Below are positions 53,657 through 63,412 of a DNA stretch of 64,000 nucleotides, one piece after another. The notes beneath the pieces are model-generated. The model ran no database searches, was not told the DNA's origin, and saw only the letters and a list, made by a program, of their open reading frames with translations. The stretch is from Pseudobacteroides sp035370245 (GTDB lineage: Bacteria > Bacillota > Clostridia > Acetivibrionales > DSM-2933), in the NCBI GenBank assembly GCA_035370245.1, contig DAOOVO010000008.1, positions 5,156-69,155 of the forward strand, in the 5' to 3' direction. The first letter of the stretch is position 1. Every line of letters starts with the position of its first letter. Made by a program: the position numbers and the translations under genes.

Positions 53657-55369
53657 ATGAGCTTAAATAGCCAATATTCATTCTATCCTGTTCAACCGGA
53701 TAATCCAAGTGATTCCGAAAGATATTTTCTAACTTATCATGCTCTCAAAGAAAAAGGACGACCTGAGGATTTAAATTATATTATGAAACTCATGCAGCCG
53801 CCTCCTGACATAACTAATTATGCAAAACCGGGCCAATTCAAAGGAATTAAAGTGGGGATAATAGGCGGAGGTTTGGCCGGTCTTTCATCTGCCTTTGAAC
53901 TTTTAAAACTTGGCTTCGATATAACACTTTATGAAGCATTGGATGATAGAATAGGCGGAAGGGTATATACAATATACTTTGATAAAAGCAATAATTTGTA
54001 CGGTGAATTTGGACCTATGAGAATTCCTGTTTCTCATGAGACAGTGTGGCATTATATAAATTTATTCGGGCTTCCCACAAGGACATTTTTACAGGTGGAT
54101 AACAATGCTTTTATATATATGAGGAATTGCAGAGTGAGGAATGATTCTGGCGGAGTTGGGGTGATGAAGTACATATACCCTAAATATGAATTGTATCCAT
54201 GGGAACGAACAACAAGTTGGCAGAGGCTTTATTATACGGGAACAGAAAGCCCGCTTTTTATGGCTCCGCCTGAAGTAAGGGCAGAGATACTTCAGGTTAA
54301 AGCATCTTATAATGAAAAAACATTATTATTTAGTAATGTGGATAACTTGAAAATGATGACGTCAATGGGATTAAGCCAGGGTGCCGTCAGCATTTTATCA
54401 AATCTTTCGACTCTTTTGAGCGGAAACCTATATAACAGTTATATTGACTTCATACAAGAAGGATATCCTGCAGATCTGTCATATTTATATGAAATACCCG
54501 GAGGCATGGCAAGGCTTGTAGATGCTTTTTGGAGGTCGCTTACAAATGTGGATATTTTAAGTAGATACAGTAAAGTAAATGCAAATTGTCTCGGTAATTT
54601 TACATTTAAACAGGGATGTTGGGTAGATGGTATAAATTTTGACAGGTCTTCCAATAAAATAAGGCTTAGCTATGAGATAACAAAGACAGGGGTAAGGGTA
54701 AATGAAGCATTTGACTACATTGTTTGTGCAATACCCTTCTCGTCCCTAAGGAATGTACATATAGATCCTTTATTCAGCGGTATTAAAATGCGGGCAATCA
54801 AAGAAGTAAATTACATTACGGCACAAAAAACAGTATTGTTATGTAAGGAACGATTTTGGGAACGGGCCGGAATAGTTGGAGGCGGCTCCTATACCGACCT
54901 GCCTACGACCAGTATATGGTATCCGTCGGATCATTTGAAGTATATTGGTACTTCATGTTGTGCAGGGAAACTTCCATATAATCAACCCGGTGTAATAACA
55001 GGCTCATATAGTATTGGCATGGATGCCACCCGTTTTGCAAATTTGCCGCAGGAGATGCTGGAGGAACAAATAAAAAGACAGCTTGAAATTGTTCATGGTC
55101 TGCCAAACGGTTACCTCAACAGCATTGTACAGGAATGCAAGACTGTTAACTGGGACCGGCAGCCTACATTCAGAGGATCATTGTGCTTTTTTGCACTGGG
55201 GCAAAAGGAATTGTTCTCATACGGTATGGCAATGCCCGAGTATAATGAAAGAGTGTTTTTTGCAGGAGAACATATATCGGCTGTACATAGATGGATGCAG
55301 GGAGCCTTACACAGTGGTATGGTTGCTGCAAATTGTCTTGCAGATGCATGCAAAAGACATGGTAACTAA
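53657..55369 (+). CDS. Flavin monoamine oxidase/L-amino acid oxidase-like protein
   Basis: 570-residue FAD-dependent amine oxidase. The dinucleotide fold GIIGGGLAGLSSAFELL with the following LYEALDDRIGGRVYT (FAD contacts) is intact near residues 66-105, and the C-terminal FFAGEHISAVHRWMQGALHSG is the second FAD segment. It has no signal peptide. GGAGG precedes the ATG. Such enzymes oxidise amino acids or polyamines with O2, which is notable in a presumed anaerobe; related bacterial proteins may use other acceptors. Substrate unknown. Confidence 0.9.
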   Translation: MSLNSQYSFYPVQPDNPSDSERYFLTYHALKEKGRPEDLNYIMKLMQPPPDITNYAKPGQFKGIKVGIIGGGLAGLSSAFELLKLGFDITLYEALDDRIGGRVYTIYFDKSNNLYGEFGPMRIPVSHETVWHYINLFGLPTRTFLQVDNNAFIYMRNCRVRNDSGGVGVMKYIYPKYELYPWERTTSWQRLYYTGTESPLFMAPPEVRAEILQVKASYNEKTLLFSNVDNLKMMTSMGLSQGAVSILSNLSTLLSGNLYNSYIDFIQEGYPADLSYLYEIPGGMARLVDAFWRSLTNVDILSRYSKVNANCLGNFTFKQGCWVDGINFDRSSNKIRLSYEITKTGVRVNEAFDYIVCAIPFSSLRNVHIDPLFSGIKMRAIKEVNYITAQKTVLLCKERFWERAGIVGGGSYTDLPTTSIWYPSDHLKYIGTSCCAGKLPYNQPGVITGSYSIGMDATRFANLPQEMLEEQIKRQLEIVHGLPNGYLNSIVQECKTVNWDRQPTFRGSLCFFALGQKELFSYGMAMPEYNERVFFAGEHISAVHRWMQGALHSGMVAANCLADACKRHGN

Positions 55370-55421
55370 TAAAGAATTAAATTTATATCCAATAAAAATG
55401 AAATATGAATTATAATTATCT

Positions 55422-55480
55422 AAAATAGGAAACTTTTTTTTAGTGCGGTGGCACTAATAAGTATAAAGCCTATTTTTTTT
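55422..55480 (+). terminator. Terminator after the amine oxidase
   Basis: AAAATAGG (55422-55429) pairs with CCTATTTT (55469-55476), with an inner TAGTGC/GCACTA stem, followed by a T-run. Confidence 0.8.
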
Positions 55481-55549
55481 ATTTGATAGATTAATCCGGA
55501 TTAATCCAGTGGAATAACCACAAAACACAGGCCTGAAGGAGTTGATAAA

Positions 55550-56158
55550 TTGATTGACCATAATTTAATAAACCGATGCAAGGAAGGAGATATTGAGGCA
55601 TTTGGAAGTCTTGTTGAAAAGTATAATGATATGGCCGTAAGGACAGCTTTTTTAGTCACAGGACGAAGCGATATAGCAGAGGATATAGCTCAGGAGGCAT
55701 TCATACAGTGCTTTTATTCGTTAAAAAAACTCAAGGATAATGAGTTTTTTAACAGCTGGTTTTATAAAATCCTTGTGAGAGTGAGCTGGAAAATGGCATC
55801 AAAGCATAAGAATCAAGTATCGGTTGATTCGTCTCAGATGGAAGGCATTTTGGGTTCATCCGATGAGAATAAAACATGGGACATAGTGGAGACCAAATTA
55901 AGAAATGCGGAAGTTTCCAAAGCCATTGAAAAGCTTAGTCCTAAGCTTAAAACCGTTATTGTTCTCTATTATTATAACAGCTTTCAAATCAACGAAATTT
56001 CTATGATTCTAGGTTGTAATGAGAACACGGTCAAGTCAAGACTACATAAGGCTAGGAAAAAGCTTGAAGAGTTTTTAATGAAAAGCCATAAGCATGAGAG
56101 TAAAAAAATTATTATTGGAAAAGGAGTTGGGACAGATGAAAGATCAAATACAATTTGA
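55550..56158 (+). CDS. ECF-type RNA polymerase sigma factor
   Basis: 202-residue sigma-70 of the ECF group. Region 2 shows DIAEDIAQEAFIQCFYSLKKLKD, and region 4 shows LSPKLKTVIVLYYYN with the helix-turn-helix NEISMILGCNENTVKSRLHKARKKLEEF (cited in part). The TTG start at 55550 has AAGGAG 8 bases upstream. The last codons overlap the start of the anti-sigma gene by 23 bases, a classical sigma/anti-sigma arrangement. The stimulus is unknown. Confidence 0.93.
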   Translation: MIDHNLINRCKEGDIEAFGSLVEKYNDMAVRTAFLVTGRSDIAEDIAQEAFIQCFYSLKKLKDNEFFNSWFYKILVRVSWKMASKHKNQVSVDSSQMEGILGSSDENKTWDIVETKLRNAEVSKAIEKLSPKLKTVIVLYYYNSFQINEISMILGCNENTVKSRLHKARKKLEEFLMKSHKHESKKIIIGKGVGTDERSNTI

Positions 56159-57083
56159 TTTATTGATTAAAAAATCACTGGATAATAAATCACACGAAAT
56201 TGATGTATCGGATAATATGCCGGAAAGGGTTAAGGCAGCAATTAATTATGATATGTCTAAAAGCTCGGTACAAAGGTTTATGAATAGAACTGCCACAGTT
56301 GGACTGTTTTCACGGAAACAAGCTGCTGCAGCTATGCTTCTATTGATTTTTAGCATGGCAGCCGTTTATAACTTTAATCCCCAGGTTAAGGCTTGGGCTC
56401 AAAAGCAAATAAATCAAATTATTAATACAATTGAAATTACTTTATCGGGAGACGGTTCTCATATTAAATCAAGTGAAAAGATCATTACTGCCGGAGATGA
56501 AACGATTCATGTTTCAACGGAAGAGAGGGCATACGAAAACGATGATATCCCTGATGTGGATATAAAAGAAGTTGAAGCTGTAGCCGGGTTCAAGGTCAAA
56601 CTGCCTGATTATCTGCCTGAGTCTTTAAATCTGCCTGACAAGGTATCTGTCCTGGACTATAACTATAGCTGGGTAAGCTTAAATGAAGATGGTTCTGATT
56701 ATATTGTAGATACAACCGATTCTGATTTGGCCAAGGAAATTATGAATGATATGGCAATAAATGCAAAAGCAAGAAATGTAAAGATTAAACTAAATGATGC
56801 AAAAAATGAATTTGACGGTTTATGCCTTTTTACCGTATCTAATGGTCAATTCATAAATATATATGGTAACCAGGGAAAACTCATTAATATATTGGATAAA
56901 ACAGCAACTTTGTATGAAAATGATGTTACACTGAATAATGAATCACAAAATGAAACCAAAAAAGTAACAGAAAGAATATTGGAATGGCAAGACGGTGATA
57001 TCCACTACAGAATAGATGATTATTCTGGGCTTAGAGCGGACGAGCTCATAAAGATTGCAGAGTCAATCATTAAGAAACTATAG
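56136..57083 (+). CDS. Membrane anti-sigma factor with DUF4367-like extracellular domain
   Basis: ATG 56136 has AAGGAG upstream and is preferred over ATG 56094. The ~315-residue product has a cytoplasmic N-terminal part of about 60-65 residues, a membrane span near 67-84, and an outside part. The C-terminal ~180 residues contain an EVEAVAGFKVKLPDYLPESL segment and a final WQDGDIHYRIDDYSGL stretch, typical of DUF4367 sensors of ECF anti-sigma proteins. It overlaps the sigma gene and presumably holds it at the membrane. Confidence 0.88.
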   Translation: MKDQIQFDLLIKKSLDNKSHEIDVSDNMPERVKAAINYDMSKSSVQRFMNRTATVGLFSRKQAAAAMLLLIFSMAAVYNFNPQVKAWAQKQINQIINTIEITLSGDGSHIKSSEKIITAGDETIHVSTEERAYENDDIPDVDIKEVEAVAGFKVKLPDYLPESLNLPDKVSVLDYNYSWVSLNEDGSDYIVDTTDSDLAKEIMNDMAINAKARNVKIKLNDAKNEFDGLCLFTVSNGQFINIYGNQGKLINILDKTATLYENDVTLNNESQNETKKVTERILEWQDGDIHYRIDDYSGLRADELIKIAESIIKKL

Positions 57084-57136
57084 AAATGGCATAAAACATC
57101 ATTGTCAAGGAACCTATAAGCTCTAAATAGTAACTT

Positions 57137-58957
57137 CTAAGGAGTAATAGTTACGGTCTGTGCTTGTGGGTTCCATTCCACATTAAGGCCCAGATTTTCA
57201 AGAAGAAATCTTAAAGGCATATAAGTTCTGCCGTTCACTATTTGGGGTGCAGTATCCGATTGTTTTGAAACACCGTTTACAATCATTACATTGCTTGAAA
57301 CAGTTAAAGAAATGTTTGTATTACCGTAAGAAAGGGTTGTAACTGCTTTTTCTGCATCCCATTGGACTTTTCCTCCCAATACTTCAATAATTGATCTTAT
57401 AGGCACCAATGTACGTGAATTGCTTATTATCGGTACTGTGCCACGTCCGGGATCAATTTCTGAATCTGTACCATTGACATTCATCATTGGACTTCCTATT
57501 TTGAGTACTATCTTAGTACCGTTTGAGGATTTAGATTCATATATGGAAAACAAGCTGTCCCAGATTCTGGGGCTTCCTGTTCCAAGTCTCCATACAGTAA
57601 GACCCTGCAGATTCTTAAGCTTCACAATTCTTTCATACTTTTGTTCTATTGATTGGGGTGATTCATAATGATATTCCACTGAATCGATTTGTGAGCCGTC
57701 AATTTTTAACTTAGCCTTTTCTTCTTCTGAAAGTTTGTTGGCAGGTATATGTTTTTTTGTAATAAGATGACCGTTGGTGACTTCCGCAATTGAAGTGTAT
57801 TTTTCCACCTCTTCAAGGGATGTTCTGTTATATGTATAGTAGTAATAAGTCTTATTTCTTATGCTTATAGAATATCGAACCCATTTTACAGGAACAATGT
57901 TAATTCCCAGCAGCATTTTCTCAGCTGCAGCACCTTTTGAAATTGCCTCATTCACTGCACCTTCCACTTTATCATATGGCTGTGTATAAGGCTGGCCCCA
58001 TGTTGACGGCTCTATATTTTTAATTTTTCCTATAAGTTCATCGGGTGTATCATTTGAGGCTGAGTAACGTTCGAAGCTTTGAAAGTCATAGGCCATTAAA
58101 ATGATACTATCGGATATTTTGCTTATTTTAGGAATGTCATATCCGTCAAAGTAGCCTGGAACATTGGTAGGATGTATTACTACCAATAATTTCTTATTTC
58201 CGAGGTTGTTTTTTAAATTGGTAAGGAATTTTGTGTATTTTTCTTTTAATCCTGTTCTCTTGTCAACACTGTAGCGGCTGTTTTCTATAGTGTCCCTGAA
58301 GCCTTCAAAATCCAGCACAACACCGTCAAAGCCCAATGTGTCCAATGTTTCACGGATTGGATCAATTATATATTTCTTCCAGTCGCTTTCTCTCATATTT
58401 AGAAATTCTATAGCACTATTCTTCTTATCACTGTAATCGGCAGCATCAAAAAAAACCGATAGATAAGCATCTCCGTTTTTATTGATTTTCTTGTATTCAT
58501 CCTTCCTGCTTAAATCGGGAACAATATTGGGAATTTTAATTGTTTTACCAATTTTAATAGAGTTATAATCGCTTATGTTGTTGAACTCACCAAGAATTTT
58601 GTAAGGAACTTCATACCTAGAAGCGATGGAAGATAGAGTATCTCCGGAAGCAATACTGTATTCTTCCCGAATTCCATCTCCTGTTTTGTAAGGAATCCCG
58701 TATTCAGATCTATTATCGAATTTACTTATACCAAATGAATACTTTGTGGTGAATTGAATTATGTCTTGGTTATTTCTGGCAAGTCTTGCCCATTGAAAGT
58801 ACATATTGTTTTGATTATTTGAAAAGACTTCTTTAACATTATCGAATTCTGTAGAACTGTCAATTGAGTAGAAAACATTTATTGAGCCGGCAGATGATAA
58901 AGCTGTACCGAATAAAAGAATTATGAGAATCGTAAGTATTGTATGTAAATTTTTCAT
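57137..58957 (-). CDS. LysM-GH18 protein with copper-amine-oxidase-like C-terminal domains
   Basis: 606-residue exported protein. Signal peptide at 1-23, LysM domain at ~98-145 (SIASGDTLSSIASRYEVPYK), GH18 domain at ~160-480 with the catalytic DGVVLDFEGF pattern (Glu218 as acid/base), and a C-terminal pair of stretches with VNGRTYMPLRFLLENLG typical of PF07833 copper-amine-oxidase-like N-terminal domains. It resembles spore-cortex or spore-coat glycosidases such as YaaH. The gene is monocistronic on the minus strand. Confidence 0.9.
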   Translation of the reverse strand: MKNLHTILTILIILLFGTALSSAGSINVFYSIDSSTEFDNVKEVFSNNQNNMYFQWARLARNNQDIIQFTTKYSFGISKFDNRSEYGIPYKTGDGIREEYSIASGDTLSSIASRYEVPYKILGEFNNISDYNSIKIGKTIKIPNIVPDLSRKDEYKKINKNGDAYLSVFFDAADYSDKKNSAIEFLNMRESDWKKYIIDPIRETLDTLGFDGVVLDFEGFRDTIENSRYSVDKRTGLKEKYTKFLTNLKNNLGNKKLLVVIHPTNVPGYFDGYDIPKISKISDSIILMAYDFQSFERYSASNDTPDELIGKIKNIEPSTWGQPYTQPYDKVEGAVNEAISKGAAAEKMLLGINIVPVKWVRYSISIRNKTYYYYTYNRTSLEEVEKYTSIAEVTNGHLITKKHIPANKLSEEEKAKLKIDGSQIDSVEYHYESPQSIEQKYERIVKLKNLQGLTVWRLGTGSPRIWDSLFSIYESKSSNGTKIVLKIGSPMMNVNGTDSEIDPGRGTVPIISNSRTLVPIRSIIEVLGGKVQWDAEKAVTTLSYGNTNISLTVSSNVMIVNGVSKQSDTAPQIVNGRTYMPLRFLLENLGLNVEWNPQAQTVTITP

Positions 58958-59003
58958 TTGTATATAGCCTCTTTTCAGTTTGCTTGTTTAATTAATGATA
59001 TGG

Positions 59004-59186
59004 TTATATTTTATTCGATATTCTCTTTTTTTTCAACCAGTTTAATATCAAAACATCTAACTCTCTGCTCATTTCCAAAAGTTCTTCCGAGTTACCTATA
59101 CCATTGAGACTAATATATCTGTTTACTTTTTCCTGCTTTTTCCTTATCTTGTTTTCCAATGCATTTACTCTTTTCAAAATTCCCAC
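59004..59186 (-). CDS. Spo0E-like aspartyl-phosphate phosphatase
   Basis: Small 57-60 residue protein. The diagnostic SRELDVLIL (family S-x-E-L-D-x-L-I) is present in a helix-loop-helix layout, after a first helix (NALENKIRKKQEKV). Start is GTG 59186, or TTG 59177 with better spacing to AAGGA. Spo0E proteins dephosphorylate Spo0A, affecting sporulation onset. It supports a spore-forming host. Confidence 0.78.
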   Translation of the reverse strand: MGILKRVNALENKIRKKQEKVNRYISLNGIGNSEELLEMSRELDVLILNWLKKKRISNKI

Positions 59187-59683
59187 ATCCTTGTCCGGTA
59201 ATTTTTTTCAGCAGCAATCAAAGCCTATTATCATATTCAAATAATTAGAGCGAAGCCGTAAAAGCAATAAAACAGCTTGTACATTATATTAAAAGTGATT
59301 AATCCTTTGCACTTTTAATATAGCTAAAACATATAATGTGATGTCATAATATTTGACTTTCACTGGAATTACTTATGAAAAAAGACAGCATTTATGGATG
59401 GAAATATAAAAAACTATGCAACTGTACTAATTAACATTATATATAATATTGCACAAAATGTCAATACATTCCTATAATGTAAATATATCGACACAATACG
59501 ACATAAAAATACTGCAATTATTATAAAAAGTAATCTCTTAAATATTTTTCGGCAAATATTTGTCGTATGATTATACTCCAGCCGTAATTGTGAAAGAATT
59601 ACTTTCCCCATGAGCAAGCAGACACGAAAGATGGAAAACAGGGCAAGTAATTCTTTATTCATCCCTTACACAATTAACAAAAA
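59187..59683. other. Intergenic region with inverted repeat
   Basis: The ~500-base gap holds the palindrome at 59281-59339; otherwise it is A/T-rich. An open stretch on the minus strand at 59414-59662 lacks a ribosome binding site and looks non-coding. Confidence 0.4.
59281..59339. repeat. Inverted repeat with arms like those at 32154-32248
   Basis: TATATTAAAAGTG (59285-59297) pairs perfectly with CACTTTTAATATA (59310-59322); an outer ACATTATA/TATAATGT pair extends it. The arm ATTAAAAGTG/CACTTTTAAT is shared with the structure upstream of ilvN. Confidence 0.65.
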
Positions 59684-60046
59684 TTACATACCTTCTCCAG
59701 GAATAACAGCATCAACAATACCATAAACCAAAGCACCGACTATAGCACTAAAGGGTGAAACACTATAACCCGGTACGAAAAATTGAGTTACATATATTAT
59801 TACTGCAGCTAGTATAAATCCTGATATTCCTCTTCCAAATGGGGATGCATTTAAATTTAAAAAACGTAGGGCCAAAAAATCAAGAACTGATAAAACAACA
59901 GCTCCTAATATAAGTGGCCACAATCCATTTATCGCAAATCCAGGAGTCAGGAAAGCAGTGATTCCGAGAATTATAATACTTGATACTAATCTTAATACCA
60001 GATGCATAATTCCTGCTTCGCCTGTTTTTGCGTATTGATTAGCCAT
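59684..60046 (-). CDS. YvlD/phage-holin-IV-like small membrane protein
   Basis: 120-residue protein with four hydrophobic spans. ATG 60046 has AAAGGATG upstream and gives a start MANQYAKTGEAG. Patterns such as LVLRLVSSIIILGITAFLTPGF and GLWPLILGAVVLSVLDFLALR (cited in part) match the YvlD/DUF360 family. A role in envelope stress tolerance is suggested by related Bacillus genes, but remains unclear. Confidence 0.83.
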   Translation of the reverse strand: MANQYAKTGEAGIMHLVLRLVSSIIILGITAFLTPGFAINGLWPLILGAVVLSVLDFLALRFLNLNASPFGRGISGFILAAVIIYVTQFFVPGYSVSPFSAIVGALVYGIVDAVIPGEGM

Positions 60047-60196
60047 TATACAACATCCTTTCATATTTAGATTCATAAATAGTGTTAACAATTACTTGAA
60101 AAATTATTCAACATGAAAGATATGCAATATAATTGTATAAAACTATAATTTTATATATAATGTTTATAATGTTTAAGATGAGGAGTAAAATCATTT

Positions 60197-60225
60197 TTGC
60201 AAAAACTGCATTAATTTGATAAAAT
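60197..60225 (+). promoter_or_regulatory. Promoter of the cys T-box leader
   Basis: TTGCAA (60197-60202) and TAAAAT (60220-60225) are separated by 17 bases, just upstream of the T-box. Confidence 0.75.
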
Positions 60226-60261
60226 AAATAGAGTATTAATTAATAATTATAAAGAGAATAT

Positions 60262-60540
60262 TTTAAAAGTGATGATTGGGAGAGTAGCTTTAAAATTGCT
60301 TCAGAGAGAAACTGATAACCTGTCATACATCAATGCGAAAAATTGCATTGTAATATGAAGGTTAGGCTGGAACAGTTTTAGTTAATTTTAATGTGAAGTG
60401 CACCCATGAATTTGAGGCTGAATAGATTAGGCTTTCACGGAGAAGCACCGTTATGCTTTTGAGATGGGTTTATTCCCGAATTAGAGTGGAACCGCGACTT
60501 GATTCGCCTCTATATACGTATAATATATAGAGGCGTTTTT
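60262..60540 (+). ncRNA. T-box leader of cysE-cysS, Cys specifier
   Basis: Features include GGGAGAGTAG in stem I, the specifier region GTGAAG-TGC-ACCC with TGC (60399-60401) followed by a purine, the T-box AGAGTGGAACCGCG near 60483-60496, and the terminator CGCCTCTATATA/TATATAGAGGCG (60505-60535) with TTTTT. TGC is a Cys codon, in line with the downstream genes. Confidence 0.9.
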
Positions 60541-60588
60541 AATGTCTAGAGAAATATGTACGGCAACAATAAGAGAGAGGTATTGATC

Positions 60589-61293
60589 ATGTTTAAGGGG
60601 TTAATTAGTGATGCAAAAAGCATTGCACAAAGAGATCCGGCAGCGAAAAGCGTACTGGAGGTAATTTTGCTTTATCCGGGTTTTCATGCCATATTTAGTC
60701 ACAGAATAGCACACTGGTTTTATAATAAAAAATTGTTTTTTATTGCTCGATTAATCTCACAGATTTCCAGATTTTTTACCGGGATAGAAATACACCCGGG
60801 TGCTAAAATCGGAAGAGGGCTGTTTATTGATCACGGCATGGGGATTGTTATAGGTGAGACGGCTGAAATCGGTGATAACTGTACGATATATCATGGAGTT
60901 ACCCTTGGAGGAACAGGAAAAGATAAGGGTAAGCGTCACCCTACCATAGGAAATAATGTACTTATAAGTGCGGGTGCTAAAATATTAGGACCGTTTAAGG
61001 TAGGCGACAATTCAAGGATTGGTGCTAATGCTGTAGTTCTGAGGGAAGTTGAGTCCAATACAACTGTTGTGGGAGTGCCTGGAAGGCCTGTAAAAAGAGG
61101 GAATGAAAAAATTGTCCCATCTTTTGAACTGGACCATATCCACATTGGCGACCCAATTGCCCAGGAGCTTTGCAGGATGAGGGCAAGAATAGAGTGCCTT
61201 GAAAAGCTTCATGAAGAGAAGGATAATATTAATTTTAATAAAGAGCTTAAAAAGATGACATATGAGCAGTTTGAAAGATTTGATACGGAATAG
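60589..61293 (+). CDS. cysE: Serine O-acetyltransferase
   Basis: ~234-residue enzyme that acetylates serine for cysteine synthesis. ATG 60589 has GAGAGG upstream. The N-terminal helical part is followed by the left-handed beta-helix: FTGIEIHPGAKIGRGLFIDHGMGIVIG (cited in part), with the catalytic His in DHGMG and YHGVTLGGTG, and PVKR at the C-terminal end. It lies behind the Cys T-box and before cysS. Confidence 0.95.
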   Translation: MFKGLISDAKSIAQRDPAAKSVLEVILLYPGFHAIFSHRIAHWFYNKKLFFIARLISQISRFFTGIEIHPGAKIGRGLFIDHGMGIVIGETAEIGDNCTIYHGVTLGGTGKDKGKRHPTIGNNVLISAGAKILGPFKVGDNSRIGANAVVLREVESNTTVVGVPGRPVKRGNEKIVPSFELDHIHIGDPIAQELCRMRARIECLEKLHEEKDNINFNKELKKMTYEQFERFDTE

Positions 61294-61356
61294 ATAATGT
61301 ATAATTGATAAAATATTAATTTCATTAGTTTCATATTATGAAGGGAGATTCAACCA

Positions 61357-62760
61357 ATGAAGATTTACAACACCATGACAAGAAAAAAAGAAGAATTTAA
61401 ACCGTTAGAGCCCAACAAGGTAAAAATATACTCGTGCGGACCAACGGTTTATAACTATTTTCACATTGGGAATGCCAGGCCTTTCATTGTTTTCGATACT
61501 CTGAGAAGGTATCTGACATTTAAAGGCTACGATGTAATATTTGTCCAAAATTTCACAGATATCGATGATAAAATGATAAATAGGGCCAATGAAGAGGGAA
61601 TTACTGTGAAGGAATTGGCAGACAGGTTTATAGCAGAATACTTTGTGGATGCAAAAGGCCTTGGAATTGCTGAAGCTACATTTCATCCCAGGGCTACTGA
61701 AAATATTGATGCTATTATTGATCTTATAAAAAAACTGGAGCAAAAGGGTTTTGCATATAATGTGGACGGAGATGTCTATTTTAACACTAAAAGCTATAAA
61801 GAATATGGAAAGTTATCCCAGCACAGTCTGGATGACCTTGATGCCGGTGCAAGGATAAGCGTTGATGAGAGAAAACGTGATCCAATGGATTTTGCACTCT
61901 GGAAGGCACAAAAGCCCAATGAGCCTGCATGGGAAAGCCCGTGGGGGTTGGGACGGCCCGGATGGCATATTGAATGCTCTGCAATGTCTATGAGATATTT
62001 AGGTGAGACCATTGATATTCACAGCGGGGGACAGGATCTTACATTTCCGCACCATGAAAATGAAATTGCACAAAGCGAAGCAGCTACAGGAAAGCCCTTT
62101 GCACGATATTGGATGCATAATGGATTTATTAATGTAAATAATGAGAAGATGTCAAAATCGAAAAATAACTTTTTTACTGTGAGGGATATAAGTAAGATAT
62201 TTGATTATGAGGTAATAAGGTTTTTTATGTTATCCGCTCATTACAGAAGTCCAATAAATTTCAGCGACGATCTGCTTGAGCAGGCAAAGTCGGGACTTGA
62301 AAGGCTGTACACATGCCTTGACAACTTAAACTATCTTATTGAGAATAAGGATGCATCAAATCAAGGTGAGATTGATGAAGAATACAAGAGGAGTCTTTTA
62401 AGTTTTAAAGATAAGTTTATCGAAGCTATGGATGATGACCTCAATACTGCAGATGCATTGGCTGCTTTGTTTGATATGGTAAGAGAAATAAACTCTTACG
62501 CAAACTCCCATAAGGATGTTTCCTATAGCGGTCTTGTATATTCTAAAAACATGTTAAAGGAATTGGGAGGAGTGCTTGGCCTTTTGCAAAAAGAGAACAA
62601 CAAGATGCTCGATAGTGAAATTGAAGAACTTATAAATAAAAGACAACAGGCCAGAAAGGATAAAAACTGGAAGCTTGCCGATGAAATAAGGGATAAGTTA
62701 AAGGAAATGGGAATTGCACTTGAGGATACACCTCAGGGAGTTAAGTGGAAACGCATATAA
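61357..62760 (+). CDS. cysS: Cysteinyl-tRNA synthetase
   Basis: 467-residue class I synthetase. Zinc-binding Cys in IYSCGPTVYNYFHIGNAR (HIGH-type motif is HIGN), the zinc His residues in the GWHIECSAM and FPHHENEIAQ stretches, and KMSKS are all present. C-terminal anticodon-binding part is intact. Arrangement cysE-cysS-mrnC is common in Firmicutes. Confidence 0.97.
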   Translation: MKIYNTMTRKKEEFKPLEPNKVKIYSCGPTVYNYFHIGNARPFIVFDTLRRYLTFKGYDVIFVQNFTDIDDKMINRANEEGITVKELADRFIAEYFVDAKGLGIAEATFHPRATENIDAIIDLIKKLEQKGFAYNVDGDVYFNTKSYKEYGKLSQHSLDDLDAGARISVDERKRDPMDFALWKAQKPNEPAWESPWGLGRPGWHIECSAMSMRYLGETIDIHSGGQDLTFPHHENEIAQSEAATGKPFARYWMHNGFINVNNEKMSKSKNNFFTVRDISKIFDYEVIRFFMLSAHYRSPINFSDDLLEQAKSGLERLYTCLDNLNYLIENKDASNQGEIDEEYKRSLLSFKDKFIEAMDDDLNTADALAALFDMVREINSYANSHKDVSYSGLVYSKNMLKELGGVLGLLQKENNKMLDSEIEELINKRQQARKDKNWKLADEIRDKLKEMGIALEDTPQGVKWKRI

Positions 62761-63412
62761 TAGGCAATTACCATATTAAAAATGTTAATACCCCTATAAA
62801 AACAAAAAACTGCGGCAACTCAATCTTGCCGCAGATTCCTCTATTATTTATATCAAAAATAGGAGGTAAAAGTATAAGTGTACACTATTATTATAAATTT
62901 ATATTAATATCTAGTCAATGTACAATTTGTTTATAAAAAGTTATTATATAGAAAAGTTTTTTATTCACTTTTCACAAATTTCTAATTTATTTCTTTACAA
63001 TACTTCTAGAAAAAATAAATTGGAATGATTAATTTTTTGTTTTTTTATTATTTTTTATTGTTTTTTATTGCTTTACGTTTGTTTACATGTTGATTGAAAT
63101 ATGTTAAAATTATTCTAGACGGTTAAGTTTTAGAAAATTTCTTTGATCAGAGGAAATCCACTTCGTGATTTATTCATATCTGCTATATAAAATTATTTCA
63201 AATGTAAAATTTATTATTTAGTATATTTTTATATTTTGTATATTTTTATTTTGTACATTTAGAAATTATTTTAATTTTTTAATTTAAATTAAAGAATTAA
63301 AGCATTTGCAGTGGCAATGTGTATTATTTATATGGTATAATGCAAATAATTAAATATAGTAAAGGTTATACAACATATTAATTATTTTGTAAAGTAAGGT
63401 AAGATAATACAG
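62761..63412. other. Long AT-rich intergenic region between cysS and mrnC
   Basis: About 650 bases with a possible terminator hairpin CTGCGGCA/TGCCGCAG at 62810-62834, then repeated TTTTTTATT and TATATTTTT runs. No gene, tRNA or known leader is visible. The gap is unusual because cysS and mrnC are usually close. Confidence 0.45.
62810..62834 (+). terminator. Probable terminator after cysS
   Basis: CTGCGGCA pairs with TGCCGCAG around a 9-base loop; a T-rich but not continuous stretch follows. Confidence 0.6.

Noticed and set aside
59414..59662. Small membrane-like ORF on the minus strand
   Set aside because: It has no ribosome binding site and random hydrophobic composition from AT-rich DNA; other frames are equally open.
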